Assembly: GCA_028700345.1 (NCBI GenBank)
Contig: JAQVSW010000041.1
Location: 1 to 5,055, forward strand
DNA: 5,055 nucleotides
Direction of reading: 5' to 3'
Source of the DNA: Candidatus Shapirobacteria bacterium
GTDB lineage: Bacteria; Patescibacteriota; Microgenomatia; UBA12405
Part shown: positions 1 to 5,055 of the stretch, in pieces
How positions within the stretch are numbered: position 1 is the first letter of the stretch
Layout of the letters: every line of letters begins with the position of its first letter
The notes under the pieces: model-generated
Database searches by the model: none
Told to the model about the DNA's origin: nothing
The model's input: the letters and a program-made list of their open reading frames with translations, nothing else
Made by a program: the position numbers and the translations under genes

Positions 1-2
1 TA

Positions 3-173
3 AATTCCGCCCCCTTTGATATTGGTGTTATCAACTATACTTCAGATACTCCCTATTCCAAAGCTAAAAATCTCGGTGCCGGCTCTCTCAATCTCGCCGG
101 CATCGAACCTGTCTACTTAGGCTCACTGGCCATCTTACAAAGAATAATAAACCTAGAAGAATCCTCCCTTTAG
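3..173 (+). CDS. C-terminal fragment of an unidentified protein (5' end outside window)
   Basis: The frame beginning at base 3 is open for 56 codons and ends with TAG at 171-173; its start lies before the window. The visible peptide begins NSAPFDIGVINY, continues through TSDTPYSKAKNLGAG and ends ILQRIINLEESSL. It looks like real coding sequence: a strand-like start, a Gly/Ala/Leu-rich middle, an amphipathic final helix and varied codons. I do not recognise the family. The placement of a TSDTP motif before a final helix faintly recalls the ends of M28-type zinc peptidases, but this is too weak for an assignment. The gene is convergent with ftsH, and the two stops are separated by an inverted-repeat element that may end transcription from both sides. 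Confidence covers the existence of the gene, not its function. Confidence 0.6.
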   Translation, partial: NSAPFDIGVINYTSDTPYSKAKNLGAGSLNLAGIEPVYLGSLAILQRIINLEESSL

Positions 174-176
174 CTT

Positions 177-302
177 CAATCTTCCCCTAAAATTCTTCAA
201 TCTCCCTTTAATTCCCTCTTTAACAAGAGGGGACATTAGATACATTGTTATCAAACTAGCTTAATGCCCCGTCTTGTTAAAGAAGGGGTAAGGGGAAGAT
301 TG
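177..302. repeat. Imperfect inverted-repeat element (MITE-like) between convergent genes
   Basis: The ends form a perfect 12-bp inverted repeat: CAATCTTCCCCT at 177-188 and its complement AGGGGAAGATTG at 291-302. A second pair of arms lies inside, with CTTTAACAAGA at 218-228 matching TCTTGTTAAAG at 272-282. Each half also folds on itself. The left hairpin is CCCTCTT (214-220), loop TAAC, AAGAGGG (225-231). The right hairpin is CCCCGTCTT (267-275), loop GTTA, AAGAAGGGG (280-288), with one mismatch. CTTCAATCT is also directly repeated at 174-182 and 195-203. No target-site duplication is evident and there is no reading frame inside. It fills the gap between two convergent stops, so it may also act as a bidirectional end of transcription, although neither hairpin is followed by a T-tract. 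Confidence 0.7.
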
Positions 303-305
303 GTC

Positions 306-2252
306 CTATTTTTTCATCAAATCCTCAAATTCCTTGTCATCCAGACTCTCTTTCTCAACTAGTACTTTTGCTAGTTCATCTAATTTTTTTCTGTTTTTCT
401 TCAGCAGTTCCCCGGCTCTTTCCAGTGCCGTATTAACTAATTTTTTTATTTCCTCATCAACTTTGGCCTGCATTCCGTCAGAAATTTTACTCGGCTCCAT
501 CCAGGCCTTGCCAAAATCATCCGTATCAATTTGTGGTCCCCAGTTTATGGGTCCAAGCTCTGACATACCCCATTCTACCACCATATTTCTCGCAATATTG
601 GTCACGTGATTGATGTCACTGCTAGCTCCAGTGGTAATGTCATCAAAAACGTGGGCCTCAGCCGCTCTCCCGCCCATGGCCATCGCCATTTGTTTTATTA
701 GTCTTGATCTGGTTTCATGAACCCTGTCCTTTTTAGGTGGAATCAGGGTAAATCCCAGCGCCATTCCCCGTGAAACAATCGAAATTCGGTGTACCGGATC
801 CAGGTCCTCGGCAAAGTTTACAATCGCGTGTCCCGCCTCATGATAAGCCGTCATCAATTTATCTTCATCAGTTTGAACTCTTCTCTTTTCCGAGCCTAGT
901 TTTACTTTTAGAGCCGCTTCCTCAATATCCACCATTTCAATTTCCTTTTTATTTTCCCTGGCTGCCTTTATTGCTGCTTCATTGAGCATATTTTCCAGGT
1001 CTGCCCCCGAAAAACCCACTGTTCTTCTTGCTACTGTTGTCCAGTTGACCTTTTTTTCAAAAGGTTTCCCTTTGGCGTGTATTTTTATAATATCTTCTCT
1101 ATCTTTTAGGTCTGGCATTTCCAGCATTACTCTTCTGTCAAAGCGTCCCGGCCTAAGTAGTGCCGGATCCAGTAGATCACCCCTGTTGGTTGCCGCCAGT
1201 ACTACTACCGCCGTGTTAGTTTCAAAGCCATCCATTTCTACCAGTATTTGATTGAGTGTCTGTTCTCTTTCTCCGTGACCTCCATCCATTCCCCCTCTCA
1301 TTCGGCCAATGGCATCAATTTCATCAATGAAAATAATTGCCCTCCCGGCTTTTTTGGCAGTTCCAAACAAATCCCTCACTCGACTGGCCCCCACTCCGAC
1401 CAGCATTTCCATAAATTCTGACCCAGCCATACTGTAAAAGGGCACATTTGCCTCTCCAGCCACTGCTTTAGCTAGAAGTGTTTTTCCTACCCCTGCTGGC
1501 CCCACGAGAAGCACTCCTCTTGGCGCTCTAGCTCCCATTTTGTGATATTTTTCCGGATGTTTCAAGAAATCAACCACTTCTTCCAGGTCTCTTTTGGCTT
1601 CCTCTACTCCCGCTACATCTTTAAAAGTCGTGTTTTGTTTTCCCTTGATAAACAATTTCGCTGTTGATTTTCCAAAACCAAACATCCCTCCACCTTGAGC
1701 TCCACTTTGTCGACCAAAAAACCACAAGATAAATAATATCGGAATCCCAATTCCCAGTAGTGTTCCTAAAATTTCTCCCAGAGCCTTCCAGCCACTTCTA
1801 TTCTCAACATTAAAATTAATCGAGGAAATATCAATTCCTTCTTTTTGCATAATATCTGACATCGAGACGTTACCTTCTTTGGATGCTACCAATATTTTTC
1901 CTTCTTCTTTAAGTGTCGCCAAAATTTCATTGTCCATCACCGTCATTTCTTTAACTTCATTCTTTTTTATCGCCTCGATTACTGTTGAAAGGGGTACTTT
2001 TGCCAGTTTATCTCCAACAAGGCCAGTAATCAGGGCCGATCCAATAATGTAAAACATCAGCAAAGAAATTAAAGTCCTCATTATCTGTGACGGTCCTATT
2101 TCAATTTTTTTAATTTTTACTCCCGGAGGTAGCTTATCCAAAATCTCCTTAGGTATTCCACTTTCTTTTCTCGCCTGCCCTTCCGAAGTCCCTTTTTTTT
2201 GGGACGTAGGAGGGTTTCTTATTCCCAATATTTTTTTTATTCTTTTCCACAT
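306..2252 (-). CDS. ftsH: ATP-dependent zinc metalloprotease FtsH
   Basis: A complete 648-residue membrane-anchored AAA+ protease, which in this family hexamerises, unfolds membrane and cytosolic proteins with ATP and degrades them. Domains in order: a basic cytoplasmic N-terminus (1-55), TM1 (about 57-79), an extracytoplasmic domain (about 80-155), TM2 (about 160-179), the AAA+ ATPase (about 210-455) and the M41 peptidase (about 460-648). Visible motifs are Walker A GPAGVGKT (251-258), Walker B IIFIDEID (306-313), sensor ATNR (354-357), second-region-of-homology arginines R367 and R370, zinc motif HEAGH (471-475), and a third ligand D546 in TGASSD. The catalytic set is intact, so it should be active. 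Three oddities stand out: about 55 residues precede TM1 (only a few in E. coli); Walker A has Ala and Val where GPPGTGKT is usual; and the pore motif reads MLVG instead of MFVG. The ATG is favoured because an extended -10 box ends 7 bases upstream, implying a leaderless message. Confidence 0.97.
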   Translation of the reverse strand: MWKRIKKILGIRNPPTSQKKGTSEGQARKESGIPKEILDKLPPGVKIKKIEIGPSQIMRTLISLLMFYIIGSALITGLVGDKLAKVPLSTVIEAIKKNEVKEMTVMDNEILATLKEEGKILVASKEGNVSMSDIMQKEGIDISSINFNVENRSGWKALGEILGTLLGIGIPILFILWFFGRQSGAQGGGMFGFGKSTAKLFIKGKQNTTFKDVAGVEEAKRDLEEVVDFLKHPEKYHKMGARAPRGVLLVGPAGVGKTLLAKAVAGEANVPFYSMAGSEFMEMLVGVGASRVRDLFGTAKKAGRAIIFIDEIDAIGRMRGGMDGGHGEREQTLNQILVEMDGFETNTAVVVLAATNRGDLLDPALLRPGRFDRRVMLEMPDLKDREDIIKIHAKGKPFEKKVNWTTVARRTVGFSGADLENMLNEAAIKAARENKKEIEMVDIEEAALKVKLGSEKRRVQTDEDKLMTAYHEAGHAIVNFAEDLDPVHRISIVSRGMALGFTLIPPKKDRVHETRSRLIKQMAMAMGGRAAEAHVFDDITTGASSDINHVTNIARNMVVEWGMSELGPINWGPQIDTDDFGKAWMEPSKISDGMQAKVDEEIKKLVNTALERAGELLKKNRKKLDELAKVLVEKESLDDKEFEDLMKK

Positions 2253-2259
2253 GTCTTCA

Positions 2260-2268
2260 ATTATATCA
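2260..2268 (-). promoter_or_regulatory. Extended -10 promoter for ftsH, predicted leaderless transcript
   Basis: Read on the minus strand this is TGATATAAT: a perfect TATAAT hexamer (2260-2265) preceded by the TG of an extended -10. Seven bases separate it from the A of the ftsH ATG at 2252, which puts the expected transcription start at or within a base of the start codon. There is no good -35 hexamer about 17 bases upstream, as is usual for extended -10 promoters. The 7-base gap (gaagac plus one base) has no convincing Shine-Dalgarno sequence. The motif is seen directly; promoter activity is inferred. Confidence 0.55.
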
Positions 2269-2286
2269 TCGTAAACACTTATATTA

Positions 2287-2311
2287 TTTAGACTTTAGGC
2301 TTTAGACTTTT
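2287..2311. repeat. TTTAGRC heptamer repeat, left copy flanking the RNHCP gene
   Basis: Three consecutive heptamers on the plus strand, TTTAGAC, then TTTAGGC, then TTTAGAC, followed by TTTT, give a 25-bp unit. It is identical to 2651-2675 on the other side of the RNHCP gene and in the same orientation. It lies in the 77-base gap between the RNHCP stop and the ftsH start, upstream of the ftsH -10 box. Confidence 0.85.
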
Positions 2312-2329
2312 CCCCTTTTTTCTACTTAT

Positions 2330-2626
2330 CTATTTATCTAATAAACTAATCAACTTTTCTCTCTCATCCCCCTCTCCTTCCCTCACCCAAAATTTATGTC
2401 GACACTTGGTACATTTATAAAATATTTTAAAATATCCCGATTTATAGGTACTTTTAATCGGTTTCATCAAACCCCCGCACTCACTCACCCTATCCCCTGG
2501 AATTTCCCCGTCCACATGTTTTCCAAAAAGACACCTTGGGCAGTGATCTGTATACCCATCTCCCACCACCTTCTCCCCGCAATTTTCACAAACAAAATTC
2601 TCTTTGACTTTTATAAAATTTTTCAT
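2330..2626 (-). CDS. RNHCP domain-containing small zinc protein
   Basis: A complete 98-residue protein that matches the RNHCP family (named after its core motif), whose function is unknown. Metal-binding pairs are visible: C13-x2-C16, C29-x2-C32, a single C50, and C72-x2-C75; H28 and H37 are further possible ligands. The core reads DHCPRCL (27-33), then KHVDGEIPGDR (36-46), then CGGLMKP (50-56), which is the expected family order. The usual Arg-Asn before HCP is replaced here by Thr-Asp. The C-terminal half (about 60-82) forms a second ribbon-like knuckle, and the last 15 residues are charged. No signal peptide or membrane segment is seen, so it should be cytosolic. The ATG at 2626 follows an A-rich run with no clear Shine-Dalgarno sequence. 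It lies 50 bases after the DUF4012 gene and could be cotranscribed with it. A nucleic-acid-binding role is possible from the zinc ribbons, but this is only inference. Confidence 0.88.
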   Translation of the reverse strand: MKNFIKVKENFVCENCGEKVVGDGYTDHCPRCLFGKHVDGEIPGDRVSECGGLMKPIKSTYKSGYFKIFYKCTKCRHKFWVREGEGDEREKLISLLDK

Positions 2627-2632
2627 TCTTTT

Positions 2633-2675
2633 TTTAGGCTTTAGCTTTTTTTTAGACTTTAGGCTTTAGACTTTT
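2633..2675. repeat. TTTAGRC heptamer repeat, right copy with an extra degenerate pair
   Basis: TTTAGGC at 2633-2639 is followed by a shortened TTTAGC (2640-2645) and a T-run. Then come three perfect heptamers, TTTAGAC, TTTAGGC and TTTAGAC, at 2651-2671, followed by TTTT. Bases 2651-2675 are identical to 2287-2311. The array occupies most of the 50-base gap between the DUF4012 stop and the RNHCP start, leaving little room for a conventional promoter. Confidence 0.85.
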
Positions 2676-2676
2676 T

Positions 2677-5055
2677 TTATTTTGTTATTTCAACTCCCAT
2701 TTTAATATCCTTATCTAGTTTTTGATTAAAAAGCAGTTTTCCTCCAACTACACTCGCCACCGGTTCAACCGCATTTATTTGCCAACCCTCAGGGATTGAA
2801 ATCAAGCTTACGATGTTTGTTTCACCGTAGCCACTTTGTTTTTGCACATAATTCAAATAAGAAAAGCTTGTCACCGTAGCCAGATCTACTCCTTGGCTAT
2901 ACCTTATCTCCACCTCAATTTTTTTTCCAATTGGCACCATCACCAAAAAACCCACCTCTTTCTTGCTTCCAATCTGTTTTATTTTTAAATTTTCTCCACT
3001 TACAATATTCTTTCCCCCGCTCCCGCTTTCACTCCAGTTTACTTCTTCAACTCTACTTTCCATCGGTAAATAAACTCTTAAATAATTTTTATAATCCCCT
3101 GCTGGCCAGTTAGTACTTCTCGAAGTGTTTTCGTAAATTATTTTTAAAGTATTTTTTACTATTTTTTCTCCGATATCTACTTCTCTTTCAATATTTCGAT
3201 ATAAAAAATAATTTGCCTTATTTACACCCATATTTGCTTCAACAAGATACAAATAGTCAGCAATACAACCTATTTGACCTCCACTAGCTGTTGTTTTTGC
3301 AGGGTTACATTTTCCTTCATAAATTGATCCATCCCAACCCACCTCAGCCATTACTGTTGCCGCCTTATTGTCATTAAAACTAATTTGCACCTCGTTTCGA
3401 TCTAAAAGTTCCACTACCACCATTAGTAATTTTTGCCCTTCACTTCCCTTGGCTGTTTTAATTTCTTCCATTAGTTGTTTACTCACCCCGCCAAGAAAAC
3501 TCGCCTTTTGTCCCGAACCAGCAAAAAATTTATTATCTGAATAAAACTCAGCCTGCTCATATAAATTATTTTCATTCACTTTTTCTTTAAAATCAGGCAC
3601 AAATATTTCTCCCGTCACTCCCAAAACAGCCTTAACTGACGCCAAATTTAAGCCAATTACTCCATCTACCTTTCTCCCCGTTTCCTTGTCCAGAAACCAC
3701 TGGATATCTCTTGAGGCCAAGGGAAAACTTGCTTGCCAATTGGCATCTCTCATGTACCAGCCTGCTTCTCCTAAATGTTTTTTAATTTCCTCTGGCGGTT
3801 CTACATGGCCCCGAAGTTGACCATCGGCTTCATAAATATCTTGAACTTCAAAGTTTAAAAAACGCCCCCCTTCAAAAGCCAAAATAGCGAAAGAACCGAT
3901 AAAACCACCCGAAGGTCTAATTTCGTTTTCGTTTTGAAGCAAAACCATATATTCTCTTCTTTTTCCATCAAGACCAATCATTTCTGGCAGAACTCTTAAA
4001 ATTTCTCTCATTTTTTCCGCCGCTATTTTTTGGACACCTAGTTTTTCCTTAATTTTGAAAAGATCTCCCCTAAATCTCCCCGGCAGCCACTCCCACTGGC
4101 CCGATAGGCGTCCTTGTAAAATTCCCATTTTCGAAATAATCATTTCCGTTTTGCTTTCCACCTCTCGCAGCTCTTTTTCCATTTCTATTTCCTCGTCACC
4201 AAACATTCCTATACTAATTTTTTCTCCACTTCTCACCATTTCTAGGCTTAGTTTCAACAAATCAACCACTTCGCTTTCAATTCGTAAAAGATCACCCAGT
4301 CTTCCTCCCTCAAAAATCTCTAGATTATTTTCGTTGTTTTTCACCAAAACATCTATTCTCTTTTCCGCCTCACTAAAGTTATTTTCTTCAATAAGGCTTT
4401 GAACTCCCAAAATCCTTTTTGGAATTGTTGCCAATTTTATTAAATTTATTAAAATTACAGCAAAAAATATCAACACTCCTCCCCCCACCACCCACTTCCA
4501 CCACTTATTATTCTTTTTTGTTTTTTCTTTAGGCTTTAGACTTTCTTCTTTTTCTTCGACTTTCTCTTTAGGCTTTAGACTTTCTTCTTTAACCAGGCTG
4601 GTGTCAACTTCAGTTGACATAATAGCCTGGCTTTCCTCCACTTTTCTCTCCGGTAGTGGGCTTTTCTTAAAATTTTCAAAAACAATCTCTTTTTCTTTTA
4701 CCAGGCTGGTGTCAACTTCAGTTGACATAATAGCCTGGTCTTCCTCAATTTCTACCTCAATCTCTTCTTCTTTTACCAGGCTGGTGTCAACTTCAGTTGA
4801 CATAATAGCCTGGTCTTCCTCTATCTCCACCTCAAATCTTCTTTCTCTTTTTTCTTCTTCTATTTTTGGTCTAAAATCGTTGTTTTTTACGACTGCTTTT
4901 TTTCTATTGTCAGCATCCACCTTCGCCACAAAATAACGGATTGTCTCTTTGGCTCCCAGCTTAAAGGCAATTTCGGGCTGCCATCTTAAAAGCTGCTGAC
5001 TTTCTCTAATTAATTTTTCCTTTTCTATTTCAGTTTGTGGCGACAGCTCTTTTTT
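2677..5055 (-). CDS. DUF4012 membrane protein, apparently fused to an NAD-dependent epimerase/dehydratase (5' end outside window)
   Basis: One frame runs from the window edge to TAA at 2677-2679, with 792 residues visible (first visible codon counted as 1). Residues 1-43 resemble the C-terminal tail of NAD-dependent sugar-nucleotide epimerases/dehydratases: a LLRWQPEIAF segment at 22-31, then Gly-34, then ETIRYF at 37-42, following the family pattern L-x-W-x-P...G...T-I-x-Y-F. A charged, low-complexity linker follows (about 44-185), with three copies of QAIMSTEVDTSLVK and two SLKPK boxes. One membrane helix (about 186-208) then precedes a long, presumably extracytoplasmic region with a helical part (about 215-365) and the DUF4012 core. 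Its signature QNENEIRPSGGFIGSF is at 374-389. Cys583 and Cys597 could form a disulfide. A GTG at 4927-4929 could be taken as the start, but it has no ribosome binding site and the frame is open upstream of it, so I treat it as internal. DUF4012 has no known reaction; the fusion suggests a cell-surface sugar context. Confidence 0.85.
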   Translation of the reverse strand, partial: KKELSPQTEIEKEKLIRESQQLLRWQPEIAFKLGAKETIRYFVAKVDADNRKKAVVKNNDFRPKIEEEKRERRFEVEIEEDQAIMSTEVDTSLVKEEEIEVEIEEDQAIMSTEVDTSLVKEKEIVFENFKKSPLPERKVEESQAIMSTEVDTSLVKEESLKPKEKVEEKEESLKPKEKTKKNNKWWKWVVGGGVLIFFAVILINLIKLATIPKRILGVQSLIEENNFSEAEKRIDVLVKNNENNLEIFEGGRLGDLLRIESEVVDLLKLSLEMVRSGEKISIGMFGDEEIEMEKELREVESKTEMIISKMGILQGRLSGQWEWLPGRFRGDLFKIKEKLGVQKIAAEKMREILRVLPEMIGLDGKRREYMVLLQNENEIRPSGGFIGSFAILAFEGGRFLNFEVQDIYEADGQLRGHVEPPEEIKKHLGEAGWYMRDANWQASFPLASRDIQWFLDKETGRKVDGVIGLNLASVKAVLGVTGEIFVPDFKEKVNENNLYEQAEFYSDNKFFAGSGQKASFLGGVSKQLMEEIKTAKGSEGQKLLMVVVELLDRNEVQISFNDNKAATVMAEVGWDGSIYEGKCNPAKTTASGGQIGCIADYLYLVEANMGVNKANYFLYRNIEREVDIGEKIVKNTLKIIYENTSRSTNWPAGDYKNYLRVYLPMESRVEEVNWSESGSGGKNIVSGENLKIKQIGSKKEVGFLVMVPIGKKIEVEIRYSQGVDLATVTSFSYLNYVQKQSGYGETNIVSLISIPEGWQINAVEPVASVVGGKLLFNQKLDKDIKMGVEITK
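4528..4590. repeat. Coding copies of the TTTAGRC repeat with a 39-bp period
   Basis: A 24-bp sequence starting TTTAGGC, TTTAGAC occurs at 4528-4551 and again, identical, at 4567-4590. The 39-base spacing keeps the frame. On the coding strand each copy is translated as EESLKPK, giving two SLKPK boxes 13 residues apart in the linker just before the membrane helix. The heptamer pair is the same as that found in the noncoding gaps at 2287-2307 and 2651-2671, in the same orientation. Confidence 0.85.
4593..4630. repeat. In-frame 38-bp palindromic element, copy 3
   Basis: Outer arms CCAGGCT (4593-4599) and AGCCTGG (4624-4630) enclose inner arms TGTCAAC (4602-4608) and GTTGACA (4613-4619) around a TTCA loop. 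Both arm pairs are perfect complements. It is identical over 38 bp to the copies at 4701 and 4776, although the flanking bases have diverged. On the coding strand it is read as QAIMSTEVDTSLV. Confidence 0.9.
4701..4738. repeat. In-frame 38-bp palindromic element, copy 2
   Basis: Outer arms are at 4701-4707 and 4732-4738; inner arms are at 4710-4716 and 4721-4727, with the TTCA loop at 4717-4720. It is identical to the other two copies and in the same orientation and reading frame. It lies 108 bases from copy 3 and 75 bases from copy 1, both multiples of three. Confidence 0.9.
4776..4813. repeat. In-frame 38-bp palindromic element, copy 1
   Basis: Outer arms CCAGGCT (4776-4782) and AGCCTGG (4807-4813) flank inner arms TGTCAAC (4785-4791) and GTTGACA (4796-4802) around a TTCA loop. 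It is the copy nearest the protein's N-terminus, and its immediate flanks match copy 2 because both sit in the 75-bp duplication. Confidence 0.9.

Larger units (their letters stand above)
4684..4833. repeat. 75-bp tandem duplication inside the DUF4012 linker
   Basis: Two adjacent 75-bp units, 4684-4758 and 4759-4833, match at 71 of 75 positions by my alignment. Each encodes 25 residues that differ by a single Lys/Glu exchange; the other differences are silent. Each unit contains one complete 38-bp palindrome, and all four differences fall outside it. Confidence 0.9.

Noticed and set aside
4..120. Alternative open frame at the left edge
   Set aside because: It is shorter and Pro/Leu/Ser-rich, and ends at 118-120, whereas the frame from base 3 gives a better-balanced protein and runs to 173.
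267..288. Classic Rho-independent terminator for ftsH
   Set aside because: The hairpin is good, but no T-tract follows on the minus strand (nor on the plus strand for the left hairpin), so it is kept only as part of the inverted-repeat element.
334..1251. Several plus-strand frames opposite ftsH
   Set aside because: They are antisense shadows of a well-conserved gene, rich in Ser/Leu/Phe and without ribosome binding sites.
2287..2307. Telomere-like heptamer repeat
   Set aside because: TTTAGGC resembles telomeric units, but there are only three copies, they are internal between genes, and they alternate with TTTAGAC.
4593..4813. CRISPR array (three identical repeats with spacers)
   Set aside because: The repeats lie in one continuous coding frame, the gaps are 37 and 70 bases, the flanks are related to each other, and no cas gene is visible.
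4593..4813. TTGACA in the palindrome arms as -35 promoter boxes
   Set aside because: TTGACA appears on both strands because of the palindrome, but no -10 hexamer lies about 17 bases downstream in either direction.
4927..4929. GTG as the true start of the DUF4012 protein
   Set aside because: There is no Shine-Dalgarno or promoter-like sequence just upstream, the frame stays open to the window edge, and the upstream codons resemble an epimerase tail.
4601..4936. Plus-strand reading frame of 111 codons opposite the repeats
   Set aside because: It is a Ser/Thr-rich shadow of the Glu/Lys-rich linker on the minus strand, with no start signal and no family resemblance.

Overview
This 5,055-base AT-rich window looks like a piece of a Candidate Phyla Radiation (Patescibacteria) genome, most likely Microgenomates-like. 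The lineage is inferred from gene style, not from a marker gene: a DUF4012 membrane protein, an FtsH with a long cytoplasmic N-terminus, a small RNHCP zinc protein, weak or absent Shine-Dalgarno sequences, and many short dispersed repeats. All stops seen are TAA or TAG and tryptophan is TGG, so nothing points to a recoded TGA.

Layout. Bases 3-173 (+) hold the last 56 codons of an unidentified protein. Bases 174-305 lie between convergent genes and are nearly filled by an imperfect inverted-repeat element with two internal hairpins. Bases 306-2252 (-) encode a complete FtsH-type AAA+ zinc protease; an extended -10 box sits so close to its ATG that the mRNA is predicted to be leaderless. Bases 2330-2626 (-) encode a 98-residue RNHCP-domain zinc protein flanked by two identical 25-bp direct repeats. 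Bases 2677-5055 (-) are one open frame running off the right edge. It ends in a membrane-anchored DUF4012 domain and begins, as far as is visible, with what looks like the C-terminal tail of an NAD-dependent sugar-nucleotide epimerase/dehydratase.

The most unusual material is repetitive DNA. The linker between the epimerase-like tail and the membrane segment of the DUF4012 protein carries three identical copies of a 38-bp palindromic element, all in frame and all translated as the same peptide. Next to them, a heptamer-based repeat (TTTAGRC) occurs both inside this coding sequence and in the two gaps around the RNHCP gene. The same repeat family is therefore tolerated as protein and as spacer, which resembles a protein-coding palindromic or mobile repeat system.

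Functionally, FtsH is membrane quality control. The DUF4012 fusion probably links sugar-nucleotide chemistry in the cytoplasm to an extracytoplasmic domain of unknown function. The RNHCP protein has no established role. The three minus-strand genes are codirectional, but ftsH appears to have its own promoter.
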